From positions 62,001 through 126,000 of the forward strand of contig NZ_JAIRBM010000011.1 of the NCBI RefSeq assembly GCF_020089865.1: a DNA stretch of 64,000 bases, written 5' to 3'. The DNA comes from Microvirga puerhi (GTDB lineage: Bacteria > Pseudomonadota > Alphaproteobacteria > Rhizobiales > Beijerinckiaceae). Under the pieces are notes generated by a model. The model searched no databases, was not told the DNA's origin, and saw nothing but the letters and a program-made list of their open reading frames with translations. Both the position numbers and the translations under genes were made by a program. This document shows positions 27,276 to 38,301 of the stretch, one piece after another. Position 1 is the first letter of the stretch; the number at the start of each line of letters is the position of its first letter.

Positions 27276-28354
27276 TGATCGCTCCTCCTTCTGACCGCCT
27301 GGACGCTATCCTCGCCCGCCACGACATCGTGACGGCAACCCTGAACGCTGCGTCCGATTCCGACACCATCGTGACCCTCTCCCGCGAGCTTTCCGAGCTC
27401 GACGATGTGGTCGCAGCCATCAAGGCCTATCGGGCCATGGAGGAGAATCTCGCAGGCCTCCAGGCCATGCTCGAGGATTCCGATCCTGAGATGCGAACCC
27501 TCGCACACGAAGAGCTGCCAGGCGCCCGGGAGGATCTGGAAAAGGCCGCGCAGAACCTGCGCCTCATGCTTCTGCCCAAGGACGAGGCGGACGAGAAGAG
27601 CGCGATCCTCGAAATCCGCGCGGGCACAGGCGGCGACGAGGCGGCGCTCTTCGCGGGCGATCTCTTGCGCATGTACACCCGCTATGCCGACCTGAAAGGC
27701 TGGAAGGTCGAGATGGTGTCCGAGAGCGAGGGCACCGCCGGCGGCTACAAGGAAGTGGTGGCCGAGGTGAAGGGGCGTGGCGTCTTCGCCCGCCTCAAGT
27801 TCGAAAGCGGCGTCCACCGTGTCCAGCGGGTGCCCGACACCGAGACGCAGGGCCGCATCCACACCTCCGCCGCCACGGTGGCCGTGCTGCCGGAAGCCGA
27901 GGACGTGGACATTGCGATCAACGAAGCCGACCTGAAGATCGACACCATGCGGGCTCAAGGCGCCGGCGGTCAGCACGTGAACAAGACCGAATCGGCGATC
28001 CGCATCACCCATATCCCCACCGGCACCGTCGTCTTCGTGCAGGACGAGCGCTCCCAGCACAAGAATCGCGCCCGGGCATTCGCCTTGCTCAAGGCCCGGC
28101 TCTACGATGCCGAGCGCACCGCCAAGGACGCGGCCCGCGCGGCGGACCGTAAATCGCAGGTCGGATCCGGCGACCGGTCGGAGCGCATCCGCACCTACAA
28201 TTTCCCGCAAGGGCGAGTGACCGATCATCGGATCAACCTCACCCTCTACAAGCTGGAGGAGGTTTTGAGCGGCAACGCCCTCGACGAGCTCATCGATGCC
28301 CTCATCACGGAGCATCAGGCGGCGCAGCTCGCGGCGCAGGACGAGGCGGCGTGA
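27275..28354 (+). CDS. prfA: Peptide chain release factor 1
   Basis: RF1 releases the peptide at UAA and UAG codons. The 359-residue protein has the catalytic GGQ loop ([20 protein letters not shown], Gly231-Gly232-Gln233), the PxT-type stop-codon recognition region and the [16 protein letters not shown] end. It overlaps ptsP by one base upstream and the fosX gene by four bases (GTGA) downstream. The Gln of GGQ is the residue methylated by PrmC, whose gene lies just beyond fosX. Confidence 0.98.
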   Translation: MIAPPSDRLDAILARHDIVTATLNAASDSDTIVTLSRELSELDDVVAAIKAYRAMEENLAGLQAMLEDSDPEMRTLAHEELPGAREDLEKAAQNLRLMLLPKDEADEKSAILEIRAGTGGDEAALFAGDLLRMYTRYADLKGWKVEMVSESEGTAGGYKEVVAEVKGRGVFARLKFESGVHRVQRVPDTETQGRIHTSAATVAVLPEAEDVDIAINEADLKIDTMRAQGAGGQHVNKTESAIRITHIPTGTVVFVQDERSQHKNRARAFALLKARLYDAERTAKDAARAADRKSQVGSGDRSERIRTYNFPQGRVTDHRINLTLYKLEEVLSGNALDELIDALITEHQAAQLAAQDEAA

Positions 28355-28764
28355 TCGAAGGGTTGAGCCACATCACGCTCATCACCCGCGATCTCGCCCG
28401 CATGAGCGCGATCATCGAGACTGTTCTGGACGGCCGGGAGATCTACGCCTCGGGCGACGACACTTTCTCCCTGTCGCGGGAAAAATTCTACATCGTGGGC
28501 GGCCAGTGGATCGCCATCATGGAGGGGGAGAGCCTGCCTGCCCGCTCCTACAACCATATCGCATTCAAGATTCCACCGGACGAGATCGATGCCTATCGCT
28601 CGCGAATCGAAGCGCTGGGCCTCGAATTTCGCGAATCCCGCCCGCGCGTAGAGGGCGAAGGCGCATCGCTCTACTTCTACGACCACGACAACCACCTCTT
28701 CGAACTCCATACCGGCACGCTCGAAGAGCGCCTGGCGCGCTACCGGAAGGGCCAGAGCCGGTGA
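28351..28764 (+). CDS. fosX: FosX-type fosfomycin epoxide hydrolase
   Basis: The 137-residue VOC protein matches FosX closely. The known catalytic set is present at the same positions: His7 (LSHITLI), His69 (YNHIAFKI) and Glu118 (LFELHTGT) as metal ligands, and Glu44 (SREKF) as general base. FosX opens the fosfomycin epoxide with water; an ancestral lyase or hydrolase role is possible in rhizobial relatives. It starts with GTG in a GTGA overlap with the prfA stop and ends in a GTGA overlap with prmC, so it is embedded in the RF1 transcript. The codon use is like its neighbours. Confidence 0.88.
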   Translation: MIEGLSHITLITRDLARMSAIIETVLDGREIYASGDDTFSLSREKFYIVGGQWIAIMEGESLPARSYNHIAFKIPPDEIDAYRSRIEALGLEFRESRPRVEGEGASLYFYDHDNHLFELHTGTLEERLARYRKGQSR

Positions 28765-29621
28765 GCGGCCCTCCTCCGACCCGTGCCCAGGCACTCGCCC
28801 AGCTCCGGAGGAGCCTCACTGAAGCCGGTTTCGAGACCGCAGCCCTCGACGCCCGATTGCTGCTCCTCGCCGCCCTGGACATTTCCTCGACTGAGCTGGT
28901 GATGCGGCCCGACATGCCTCTTACCGCCGTCGAGACCGAAGCCCTGGCCTCTCTGGCGCGCCGCCGCCTCGCGCATGAACCGGTAGCGCGGATTCTCGGC
29001 GTCCGGGAGTTCTGGGGCCTGCCGTTTCGCCTCTCTCCGGAGACTCTGGTGCCGAGACCCGACACCGAGACCATCGTCGAGACGGCCCTCGGTCTCGTTC
29101 CTGACCGCCTGGCTGAACTCCGAATCGTCGATTTCGGAACTGGCTCGGGCGCGATTCTCACCGCCCTGCTCCATGAACTGCCCAACGCCCACGGCATCGG
29201 GATCGATCTCGCGGAGGGCGCGGCACACATGGCCCAGGAGAATGCCCGCGCGAACGGTGTCGCCGAGCGGGCGCTCTTCGTCGTGTCGAGCTGGGCGGAG
29301 GCCCTGAAAGGCTCCTTCGATATCGTGGTCTCGAACCCACCCTATATCGCCTCAGAGGTGATCGAAGGCCTGGACAGGGAGGTCCGCGAGCATGATCCGC
29401 GCCTCGCCCTCGACGGCGGTCCGGACGGCCTTGCGCCCTACCGTGTGCTTCTTAGCGAGGCAGAGCGCCTCCTGGCGCCCGGCGGCGTCATGGTGCTCGA
29501 AATCGGCTACGATCAGGCCGATTCCGTGAGCCGTTTGGCCGCGGGCCGGGCCCTTGAAGTGGTGCGCCTGGTGCACGATCTATCTGACAACCCCCGCTGC
29601 ATCGCCCTGAAACGGACATGA
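28761..29621 (+). CDS. prmC: Release factor glutamine methyltransferase
   Basis: PrmC methylates the GGQ glutamine of RF1 and RF2. The 286-residue protein has the N-terminal helical domain, SAM motif I (RIVDFGTGSGAILTALLHEL) and the catalytic NPPY (DIVVSNPPYIAS). The GTG at 28761 overlaps the fosX stop as GTGA and gives the family length; a longer open frame upstream only reads through fosX in another phase. Separation from prfA by fosX is the unusual feature. Confidence 0.96.
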   Translation: MSGPPPTRAQALAQLRRSLTEAGFETAALDARLLLLAALDISSTELVMRPDMPLTAVETEALASLARRRLAHEPVARILGVREFWGLPFRLSPETLVPRPDTETIVETALGLVPDRLAELRIVDFGTGSGAILTALLHELPNAHGIGIDLAEGAAHMAQENARANGVAERALFVVSSWAEALKGSFDIVVSNPPYIASEVIEGLDREVREHDPRLALDGGPDGLAPYRVLLSEAERLLAPGGVMVLEIGYDQADSVSRLAAGRALEVVRLVHDLSDNPRCIALKRT

Positions 29622-29696
29622 TCCCATGGGATTTGCGAAGGGCCTCCCCGGGGACCAGATTTCTCGTCCAGCAGGGGATAAAGGCTGAAATATCGC

Positions 29697-29725
29697 TTGT
29701 TGGACCGGGCGGAACCCGCTAGATT
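29697..29725 (+). promoter_or_regulatory. Candidate promoter for the DUF4167 leader
   Basis: TTGTTG, a 17-base spacer and TAGATT match a housekeeping promoter; the -10 region reads GCTAGATT, close to the alphaproteobacterial form GCTANAWC. A start about 7 bases downstream gives a leader of about 265 nt before the DUF4167 ATG. Confidence 0.4.
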
Positions 29726-29729
29726 TGGG

Positions 29730-29997
29730 TTCAGAGATCGTCCTCGGTCGACATAAATCGGTGGAGCCCCTCCGCGGGTGAATGCCGGAGACCAAACGAT
29801 ATCAGTCGCGCAGGCAGGGGCACTTTGAACAGCCAGGCGTGATCATTTGAACCCGACACTGAAGGATGGCCAAGGCTTCAAAAGCTGTGGCTTAACGACA
29901 GACGGTTGCCACGCGAACGGTGGGCGTAAGCCCGTTCGGTGAGACATTGGCTTGCATCGCGTGGGCTTGAAGAACCAGCGAGGGTCGTAGACCAGAG
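29730..29997 (+). other. Structured 5' leader or small RNA before DUF4167
   Basis: The 376 bases between prmC and the DUF4167 gene hold no convincing gene. The region includes a GTAA-capped (GNRA) hairpin at 29914-29938, with inner stem GGGC/GCCC and outer stem CGAAC/GTTCG around a GGT bulge, and a possible 22-codon reading frame at 29782-29850. The composition is lower in GC than the flanks. It could be a cis-acting leader or an independent RNA; no named family was recognised. Confidence 0.35.
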
Positions 29998-30960
29998 ATG
30001 AGACCAGGACAGAACAGGCGCATGCGCGGTCGTAACCGCAACGGTAACAAGGGGCCTAACCCCCTAACCCGGAGCTACGAGTCCAACGGCCCGGACGTGA
30101 AAATCCGCGGCACTGCGCAGCATATTGCAGAGAAGTACAGCCAGCTGGCTCGCGATGCGACGGCGAGCGGCGATCCGGTGGCGGCTGAGAACTATTTCCA
30201 GCACGCGGAGCACTATTTCCGCATCATCGCCGCCGCCCAGGAGCAGCTGCGCGAGCAGTACGGCTACCAGCAGCGTCCCTTCGACGATGAAGGTGACGAT
30301 GAGGGCTTCGGCGGCGATCGCCAGCCCTATGGCAATGGCGAGGACACAGACCCGGCTTCTCAGCCGCAGCCCTTCGAGGCACGGCAGGAGAGCGACCGCC
30401 CCTCCCGCTTCGACCGCAACGACCGTCTGGATCGGGGTGAACGCCAAGATCGAGGTGAGCGCCAGGAACGCGGCGAGCGTGGAGAACGTCAGGATCGTGG
30501 AGACCGCCCTGAGCGCGGCGATCGGCGCGAGCGCTTCCAGCGCGACCGTGGCCCGCGTCAGGACTACAGCCGCGACGACCAGCCCCGCCTGGAGTTCGAG
30601 CGCCCTGAGCGCAGCGAGCGTCCCGAGCGCGGTGAGCGTCCCGAGCGCAGCGAACGCCCGGATCGAAGCGAGCGTCAGGAACGCAATGGGCGGGCACCAT
30701 TCCGCCGCGAGCGTCAGCGTGAGGATGTTGAGGCGCAGGATTCCGGAAGCCTTCCAGCCTTCCTGACGAATCCGGTTCGCCCCACCGTCGCCGAAGAGCC
30801 GCCGCAGGCGAGCGCCGTTCCGGCACCGCAGGAGGCTGCCAATGACGAGGACGCCCGTCCCCGCCGCCGCACCCGGCGCCCGCGCCGCACGGCCGGCGAG
30901 GAAGCCGGCAGCGAGAACGCCGCAGGTTTCGAGGGCATCGAGACACCGGCCGCCGAGTAA
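29998..30960 (+). CDS. DUF4167 protein with Arg/Glu/Asp repeat tail
   Basis: The first 90 or so residues are the DUF4167 domain (NPLTRSYESNGPDVKIRGTA, AENYFQHAEHYFRIIAAAQE), found in nearly all Rhizobiales and of unknown function. Residues about 130-250 consist of RxERGER and RPERSER repeats, highly charged and likely disordered, followed by a basic Arg-rich end. RNA or DNA binding is an inference from this composition. It has a long leader with a possible structured RNA and a strong terminator downstream. Confidence 0.88.
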   Translation: MRPGQNRRMRGRNRNGNKGPNPLTRSYESNGPDVKIRGTAQHIAEKYSQLARDATASGDPVAAENYFQHAEHYFRIIAAAQEQLREQYGYQQRPFDDEGDDEGFGGDRQPYGNGEDTDPASQPQPFEARQESDRPSRFDRNDRLDRGERQDRGERQERGERGERQDRGDRPERGDRRERFQRDRGPRQDYSRDDQPRLEFERPERSERPERGERPERSERPDRSERQERNGRAPFRRERQREDVEAQDSGSLPAFLTNPVRPTVAEEPPQASAVPAPQEAANDEDARPRRRTRRPRRTAGEEAGSENAAGFEGIETPAAE

Positions 30961-30986
30961 GCTCCAGGCTTGCAAGCAAGATAATC

Positions 30987-31014
30987 AAAGGGAGGGCCTT
31001 GCCCTCCCTTTTTC
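30987..31014 (+). terminator. Rho-independent terminator of the DUF4167 gene
   Basis: The 11-bp stem AAAGGGAGGGC/GCCCTCCCTTT with a CTT loop runs into a T run, 27 bases after the stop codon. Confidence 0.9.
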
Positions 31015-31149
31015 ATGACCGCTGCTCCTCACCGAGAACCGTGCAAGAAACCGCCCTGAATTCCCATGGCGGAGTTCATCAGAAGATTTGATCCCGGCCT
31101 CCTGCCGTGAAATCTTTCCTCAAGCTGCCTTCAGCGACGAGGATCCGGC

Positions 31150-33360
31150 ATGGCGGATGCAGCAATCGATCCAGGACGAGTGGCGACACCCGAAACGCTG
31201 CTCGATTGCGACGTCGTGATGGCCGGTGGCGTCACGAGCGGGATCATCTATCCCGGCGCCATTGCGGTGATCGCCCGACGCTATTCGTTTCATTCGATCG
31301 GCGGCACATCGGTCGGCGCGATTGCTGCAGCTGTGACGGCGGCCGCGGAATATGGCCGCCGGACGGGCGCCAATCCAAAAGCCTTCGAACAGGTCGGCGC
31401 ACTGCCGAAGAGCCTCGGCGATACGGCCGAAGACGGACACTCGCGCCTATTTCATCTCTTCACGCCTGAGCCGCAGACCAAGCCTCTGCTTGCCCTCGTC
31501 ACGCCCTTGTTCGGGGGAGGCGGCCCGTTGCGGCAGGCGGCCCGGATCTTCAAGGTGAGCCTGTCGACCTGGCAGGTGGCGGTGTCCATGGCCGCAATTG
31601 CGGCCATCGCGCTTGCGACGCTGGTCGCCCTTGCGGCTGCCGGTCGCCCGGTCCTGCTCATCGTTTGCCTGATTGCTTTTCTTGCACTGCTGCTTCTTGT
31701 CTGGCTCACCATGCTGGCCGTCGTGCTGGCCCGACGCTGGCTGCCGGCATGGCGTAGAAACGGCTATGGGATCTGCACCGGCAATTGGTCACCCCAGAAC
31801 GGTGCCGATGCGGCACAGCTCGGCCTACAGGGGCTTACCCCATGGATGAATCGCGTCGTACAGGCTGCAGCCGGACGCGCGGAGACCGATCCGCCGCTGA
31901 CCTTTGGAGACCTGTGGAGCGCGGGCCAGGGAGGAGCGACGACGGAGGTTGCGGCAGATCCGACTGCACCCCGCGCGATCGACCTCGCGATGATTGCGAG
32001 CGATATCAGCCGACACCGCATCGTGCAGCTTCCCTTCCTCGAATCCCCTTCACCGCTCTATGCCGAAGTCAGCGTTCTCGAACGCTACTTCCCACCGTCG
32101 GTCGTCGACTGGATGAAAGCGCGCGCCGGAGATTACGATCCGCGCGTGGAAGTACGTCCACGGGTCATTCGCCTTCCGAAGCCTCAAGACTTGCCTGTCA
32201 TCTTTGGCGCACGTCTCTCTTTAAGCTTTCCCGTCCTTCTCTCGGCCGTGCCGCTCCTGACGCCCGATTTCGCAAGGCCGAAGGACAGCAATGGCCTCCT
32301 TCGGCTTCGGCGCGTGTGGTTCTCGGACGGCGGTCTCGTATCGAACTTCCCGATCCATTTCTTCGACAGCCCGATCCCGTCGCGCCCCACCTTCTGCTTC
32401 AATCTCGTCTCCTTCGATGCGGAAGTGCCCAATGTCGAATGGCCGGACGATGAAGGCCGCGATCAGGATGGAGGGGTCCCTAAAGTCGACATCCGCGAAG
32501 CCGAAAAACCTATTGCCCAGCCGAGAGCTCCGGCTCGTGAAGCAGCCAGCCGTCCGAAGGCGCAGCCAAGCGGCGATCCCCAGCCTGGCGATCCCGTCTG
32601 GGGCTTTATCTCGATGACGAAGGGGAACCGTTTCTCGCCGGTGCCCTTCACGGCCTTCGATACGGCTCACGGAACCGGAATTGCGCCCTTTTTCCAGACC
32701 TTGCTGAACACCGCCCGTTTCTGGAGCGACAACCAGATGCTGATCGCTCCGGGCGTTCGTGACCGGGTGGTGAACATCGCGCTTCGGGACGACGAGGGAG
32801 GCCTCAATCTCGACATGAGCCCGAAGGTCATCGCGGATCTGGACCGGCGGGGATGCGCCGCGGGTCTACTCATCTCCGCCCGCTTCGATCCGCAGGCGCA
32901 GCAGGACCCGGAAACCGGAGAGACGAACGAGGAGATCTTCGCGAACCACCGCTGGGTCCGTTATCGCAATTTCATGGCCGCGTTCGAGGACCTGTCGCGT
33001 CGTTTCGCACGGTCGCGGAGAACATCGGACAAGGCCGCTCTGGTGCGTGACGAATCTCTTCTGGACGACATGATCGCGGGCAAGGCGAAGGAAAAGCTCG
33101 GATATCCTGCTCCGCGCGCCGCGCAGCCGTATTTTCAAAGCGCGACGGACGATTTCGAAAGGCTCGCGCTCAAAATGGCAGCGGCGACCCGTGTCGATCC
33201 GAACGCGACCTTCGACAGGCCCCGTTCACCCGGCTTGGCACAGGGACGTCAGCAGGCCGGCGCAGCACCGCGACCGAAAATGCGCGCACGCCTGCGCCCC
33301 CTCATCAACAACGATCCGCGTGAGGAAATCGCCGAACTTCCCGACCCGTCGGAAGTGTGA
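31150..33360 (+). CDS. Large patatin-like phospholipase with internal membrane segments
   Basis: The 736-residue protein has the patatin catalytic parts: an oxyanion-type MAGGVTSGIIYPG, nucleophile Ser54 in GGTSVGA and Asp393 in SDGGLVSNFP. Between them, at about residues 138-197, lie two strongly hydrophobic segments that look like a membrane hairpin, an insertion absent from small patatins. The last 100 residues are basic and disordered. It probably acts on membrane phospholipids at the inner membrane. The neighbours give no pathway, and no CBASS-type partner is present. Confidence 0.82.
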   Translation: MADAAIDPGRVATPETLLDCDVVMAGGVTSGIIYPGAIAVIARRYSFHSIGGTSVGAIAAAVTAAAEYGRRTGANPKAFEQVGALPKSLGDTAEDGHSRLFHLFTPEPQTKPLLALVTPLFGGGGPLRQAARIFKVSLSTWQVAVSMAAIAAIALATLVALAAAGRPVLLIVCLIAFLALLLLVWLTMLAVVLARRWLPAWRRNGYGICTGNWSPQNGADAAQLGLQGLTPWMNRVVQAAAGRAETDPPLTFGDLWSAGQGGATTEVAADPTAPRAIDLAMIASDISRHRIVQLPFLESPSPLYAEVSVLERYFPPSVVDWMKARAGDYDPRVEVRPRVIRLPKPQDLPVIFGARLSLSFPVLLSAVPLLTPDFARPKDSNGLLRLRRVWFSDGGLVSNFPIHFFDSPIPSRPTFCFNLVSFDAEVPNVEWPDDEGRDQDGGVPKVDIREAEKPIAQPRAPAREAASRPKAQPSGDPQPGDPVWGFISMTKGNRFSPVPFTAFDTAHGTGIAPFFQTLLNTARFWSDNQMLIAPGVRDRVVNIALRDDEGGLNLDMSPKVIADLDRRGCAAGLLISARFDPQAQQDPETGETNEEIFANHRWVRYRNFMAAFEDLSRRFARSRRTSDKAALVRDESLLDDMIAGKAKEKLGYPAPRAAQPYFQSATDDFERLALKMAAATRVDPNATFDRPRSPGLAQGRQQAGAAPRPKMRARLRPLINNDPREEIAELPDPSEV

Positions 33361-33365
33361 AAGTT

Positions 33366-34148
33366 CTAAAGCGCCAGCGCCGTCTGTTCGGGCATCAGCG
33401 AATCTCCCTCAGCGATGACCCCGTCCGACAGGACTTCCGCGTAGATGCCGCAATCGAAATGCCCGTAAGCTTCCATCAGGCTTTTCGGGATCTGCATATC
33501 TCGGATGCCGGTTGCAGGATCCACATTGGTGGCGGCGCAGCGCTCGATGCGCTTCGTCATCTTCATCCGTACGCCAGACCCCGTGGTGAGTACCTGACCG
33601 ACGAGATCGAACTCGGCCCAGGGATCAAGCCCCTCCACGTGAAGGTTGCCGCGAAACCGCAAGGGATCGACCGGCACGCCGATCGCAGTCTCGATCGCCT
33701 GAACGCTGGCGAGATTGATGAGAGAAACGAAGCCGCGGCGGGAATCGGTGAAGCGGAACCCCTCCGGTGCGGCGAGAACCTTGGGTGGTCCGCGGAGTTC
33801 GCCTGGCATGAAACGACGGAAGAACGCTTCGATTGCGAGCCGGCCCGCCCGGGTCGACAGATCGCCACGCGCCACCTCGCGCCCGTTCTGCTCGATGAAC
33901 AGGGTTGTGATCGCATCGAGATACCGCGTCTTGAGCCGCGCGAGGCCCTCGTTGCGCATGAGCATCAGAAACTTGATCTTCGGCTGATGCTGCGGGTCGG
34001 CTTCATCGAAGCCCGATGGGCCATTCTCGATGGCGAAAAGCCGATCTCCCGGAAAATAGCCGCCCTTGGTCAGGGTCGCGGAACTGAGCCTCTCGGGCGA
34101 GAGACCTTTGACGGGATAGCGCTGGAGGGAGGCGATGCGGATGCTCAT
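33366..34148 (-). CDS. MOSC domain protein
   Basis: The 260-residue protein has an N-terminal MOSC-associated beta barrel (LQRYPVKGLSPERLSSATL) and a C-terminal MOSC domain with the cofactor-binding cysteine in ERCAATNVDPATG. Such proteins are related to the mARC and YcbX enzymes that use molybdenum cofactor to reduce N-hydroxylated compounds or move sulfur. A partner ferredoxin or reductase is not adjacent. Its stop lies 5 bases from the convergent patatin gene. Confidence 0.88.
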   Translation of the reverse strand: MSIRIASLQRYPVKGLSPERLSSATLTKGGYFPGDRLFAIENGPSGFDEADPQHQPKIKFLMLMRNEGLARLKTRYLDAITTLFIEQNGREVARGDLSTRAGRLAIEAFFRRFMPGELRGPPKVLAAPEGFRFTDSRRGFVSLINLASVQAIETAIGVPVDPLRFRGNLHVEGLDPWAEFDLVGQVLTTGSGVRMKMTKRIERCAATNVDPATGIRDMQIPKSLMEAYGHFDCGIYAEVLSDGVIAEGDSLMPEQTALAL

Positions 34149-34205
34149 CCGCCATCGTTAGAATTCCCTTCGGGCCGAGGCAAGCGATCTCCGGTCCGGC
34201 TAGAG

Positions 34206-34226
34206 AAAAGCCCGCTTTCGCGGGCT
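34206..34226 (-). terminator. Terminator after the small tandem genes
   Basis: On the minus strand AGCCCGC, a GAAA tetraloop and GCGGGCT are followed by TTTC, 21 bases beyond the end of the 90-residue gene. Confidence 0.75.
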
Positions 34227-34246
34227 ATTCCTCCGGAACAGAAACG

Positions 34247-34519
34247 TCAGGAAGCGTCTCCAGCACGGCCGCCTGCGCTCCGACCCATCTGGGTATTGAA
34301 GTCGGATTGACGCGCATGGGCATCGCCGGACTTGCTCTGATTCGGCATGCCTTCATGAGCGGTGCGATGCGGCGGAACGTGGCTGCCGCTGTCGCTTTCC
34401 TGCTTCATCCGCAGAGCCTTTTCCGCATTGGCGCGCAACTCGTCGCGCGCCTTCTCGGCCCGTCGCCGCTTCGGACTGAGGCGGGACAGCGCATGGGTCA
34501 ATCGGGACAGGACCATCAT
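34247..34519 (-). CDS. Small basic/hydrophilic protein, second of a tandem pair
   Basis: The 90-residue protein of unknown function starts directly after the stop of the upstream gene (GAGTAAATGATG), so the two are coupled; AAGGAG is the ribosome site. The segment RRAEKARDELRANAEKAL resembles SEAEKARADLARNAELGM in the partner, hinting at a common helical motif. The rest is disordered (KQESDSGSHVPPHRTAHEG). ATG 34516 is an alternative start. Confidence 0.65.
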   Translation of the reverse strand: MMVLSRLTHALSRLSPKRRRAEKARDELRANAEKALRMKQESDSGSHVPPHRTAHEGMPNQSKSGDAHARQSDFNTQMGRSAGGRAGDAS

Positions 34520-34840
34520 TTACTCCTTGGCGCGCGAGAGCACGTCCTCATCATTGGTCGTTTGTTGTGTCTCGGAATCCTCGGGCCAGACCGGGACCTC
34601 GCCGCTCGACGGGATCGTCCCGGTTCCGGTGGAATCTCCATCGTCCTGTTCCAGGCGCCGCGCTGCCGCTTCTTCCGAATTATCGATGAGATCGGCCTTC
34701 TGCGTGGTATCGCCGAAGGTCCTCGGGGTCACGGAGGGCTCACGCTCCAGGGGACTTTCAGGAACGGCCATGCCGAGTTCGGCATTCCGGGCCAGATCGG
34801 CCCGGGCCTTCTCGGCTTCGGAACGCGGATCGCGTATCAT
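34520..34840 (-). CDS. Small acidic protein, first of a tandem pair
   Basis: The 106-residue acidic protein starts MIRDPRSEAEKARADLARNA and is otherwise disordered, with runs of Glu, Asp, Ser and Thr. The start is well set by GAGGAGGTGATC directly ahead of the ATG. A GGAAC element lies upstream with the right distance for an EcfG -35, but the -10 is not a match. It is divergent from clpB with a 180-base spacer. The function is unknown; a stress-related role is a guess from its neighbours. Confidence 0.65.
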   Translation of the reverse strand: MIRDPRSEAEKARADLARNAELGMAVPESPLEREPSVTPRTFGDTTQKADLIDNSEEAAARRLEQDDGDSTGTGTIPSSGEVPVWPEDSETQQTTNDEDVLSRAKE

Positions 34841-35020
34841 GATCACCTCCTCGGAATCCTGGAGGATCAATGCGAGCCCCGGCTCACGGTTCCCCCTCTT
34901 GTTGTGGCCGATCCGCCACACCACTTTAAGCGCAGCGGATGCTTCAGAAGGAAGGTCCGACATCGCAGGGACCTGCCCGGGCCACTCTCACGGACGGACA
35001 GGATCCAGGAGGGGTGACAG

Positions 35021-37645
<2,625 letters not shown>

Positions 37646-37676
37646 GGTGAATCGGATTTAGTGATACGAATGAAGA

Positions 37677-37701
37677 GCTCCGCGAGAAACCGCGGGGCTT
37701 T
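37677..37701 (+). terminator. Rho-independent terminator of clpB
   Basis: GCTCCGCG and CGCGGGGC arms (one G-T pair) around AGAAAC are followed by TTTCG, 31 bases after the stop codon. Confidence 0.75.
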
Positions 37702-37718
37702 CGTCGAATGGATGCGCT

Positions 37719-38009
37719 CTAACACATCGTCGGATCTAGTTCGATCCAGTCGGCATTGGCGCTTTCGATGAGTTTGATCTTCCAGGCCCTGTTCCAGCCC
37801 TTCAATTGCTTCTCGCGCGCAATAGCCTCCGTCACGTCGGCATAGCGCTCCACATAAACCAGCGTCGTCACGCCATAACGCCGCGTGAAGCCTGGAACGG
37901 CCAGCGCCTTGTGTTGTTCGACACGCTGCGGAAGGGTGCCAGTAACGCCGATATAGAGCGTGCCGTTTTTACGGGAGGCAAGAATGTAGACAGCGTAGCG
38001 TTCATACAT
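37719..38009 (-). CDS. GIY-YIG nuclease domain protein
   Basis: The 96-residue single-domain protein has the GIY-YIG pattern: YAVYILASRKNGTLYIGVTG, the catalytic Arg region (LPQRVEQHKA), and YADVTEAIAREKQLKGWNR with the metal-binding Glu. Small YhbQ-like members of this kind are frequent in Rhizobiales, often near repeats. Its DNA target is unknown. The ATG at 38009 is followed by the conserved domain at once. It lies next to an inverted pair of REP-like palindromes. Confidence 0.85.
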   Translation of the reverse strand: MYERYAVYILASRKNGTLYIGVTGTLPQRVEQHKALAVPGFTRRYGVTTLVYVERYADVTEAIAREKQLKGWNRAWKIKLIESANADWIELDPTMC

Positions 38010-38035
38010 CCCCAAGCACCATATGATCACGTACC

Positions 38036-38154
38036 CTCTTGTCATCCACGGCGAGCGAAGCGAGGGAAGGGGATCCATTCTTTTCTGCGGCCGATCGAGC
38101 TGGATTCCCTTCCCCTCCAGCGGCTGCGCCGCTTCCGGCCGGGAATGACAAGAG
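38036..38154. repeat. Inverted pair of REP-type intergenic palindromes
   Basis: The two ends CTCTTGTCAT (38036-38045) and ATGACAAGAG (38145-38154) are perfect inverted copies. Each arm continues with similar blocks (GGGAAGGGGATCCA and the complement of TGGATTCCCTTCCCC). The right arm holds its own palindrome, AGCGGC-TGC-GCCGCT. The pattern of TCATTCCCGGC, a GC stem and GGAATCCAG is a dispersed element of Rhizobiales genomes. It occupies most of the 177 bases between the GIY-YIG gene and the regulator stump. Confidence 0.75.
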
Positions 38155-38186
38155 CGGTCCCGTGGCCGGTATCATGATAGCCGTAC

Positions 38187-38294
38187 GGCCTCGAACAAGG
38201 CTACCGCAATCCGACCATCGTCTCGCTCTATGAACTCTCCCAGGCCCTCGGTGTCAGTCCCCTTGAGCTTCTGAAACCCGGCAATCCGAAGTGA
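38187..38294 (+). pseudogene. 3' remnant of an XRE-family regulator gene
   Basis: Thirty-five codons in frame, GLEQGYRNPTIVSLYELSQA and LGVSPLELLKPGNPK, end at a TGA. They match the C-terminal third of a Cro/C1-type helix-turn-helix regulator (recognition helix end plus the last helices). The match begins just after an in-frame TAG at 38178, and no N-terminal part is present upstream, so the gene was cut at about 38186. The adjacent REP pair marks the likely breakpoint. Confidence 0.75.
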
Positions 38295-38301
38295 TCCTTC
38301 G

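Noticed and set aside
31150-33360. Patatin as a CBASS (CapV-type) effector
   Set aside because: No cyclic-nucleotide synthase or ubiquitin-like partner gene is adjacent, and the length and membrane insertion do not fit.
34841-34920. EcfG promoter for the small tandem genes
   Set aside because: GGAAC is present on the minus strand, but the base string 17 bases on is ATTG instead of CGTT; it was not called.
34841-35020. RpoH heat-shock promoter for clpB
   Set aside because: A CTTG block exists at about 34897, but no -10 element at the right distance could be matched.
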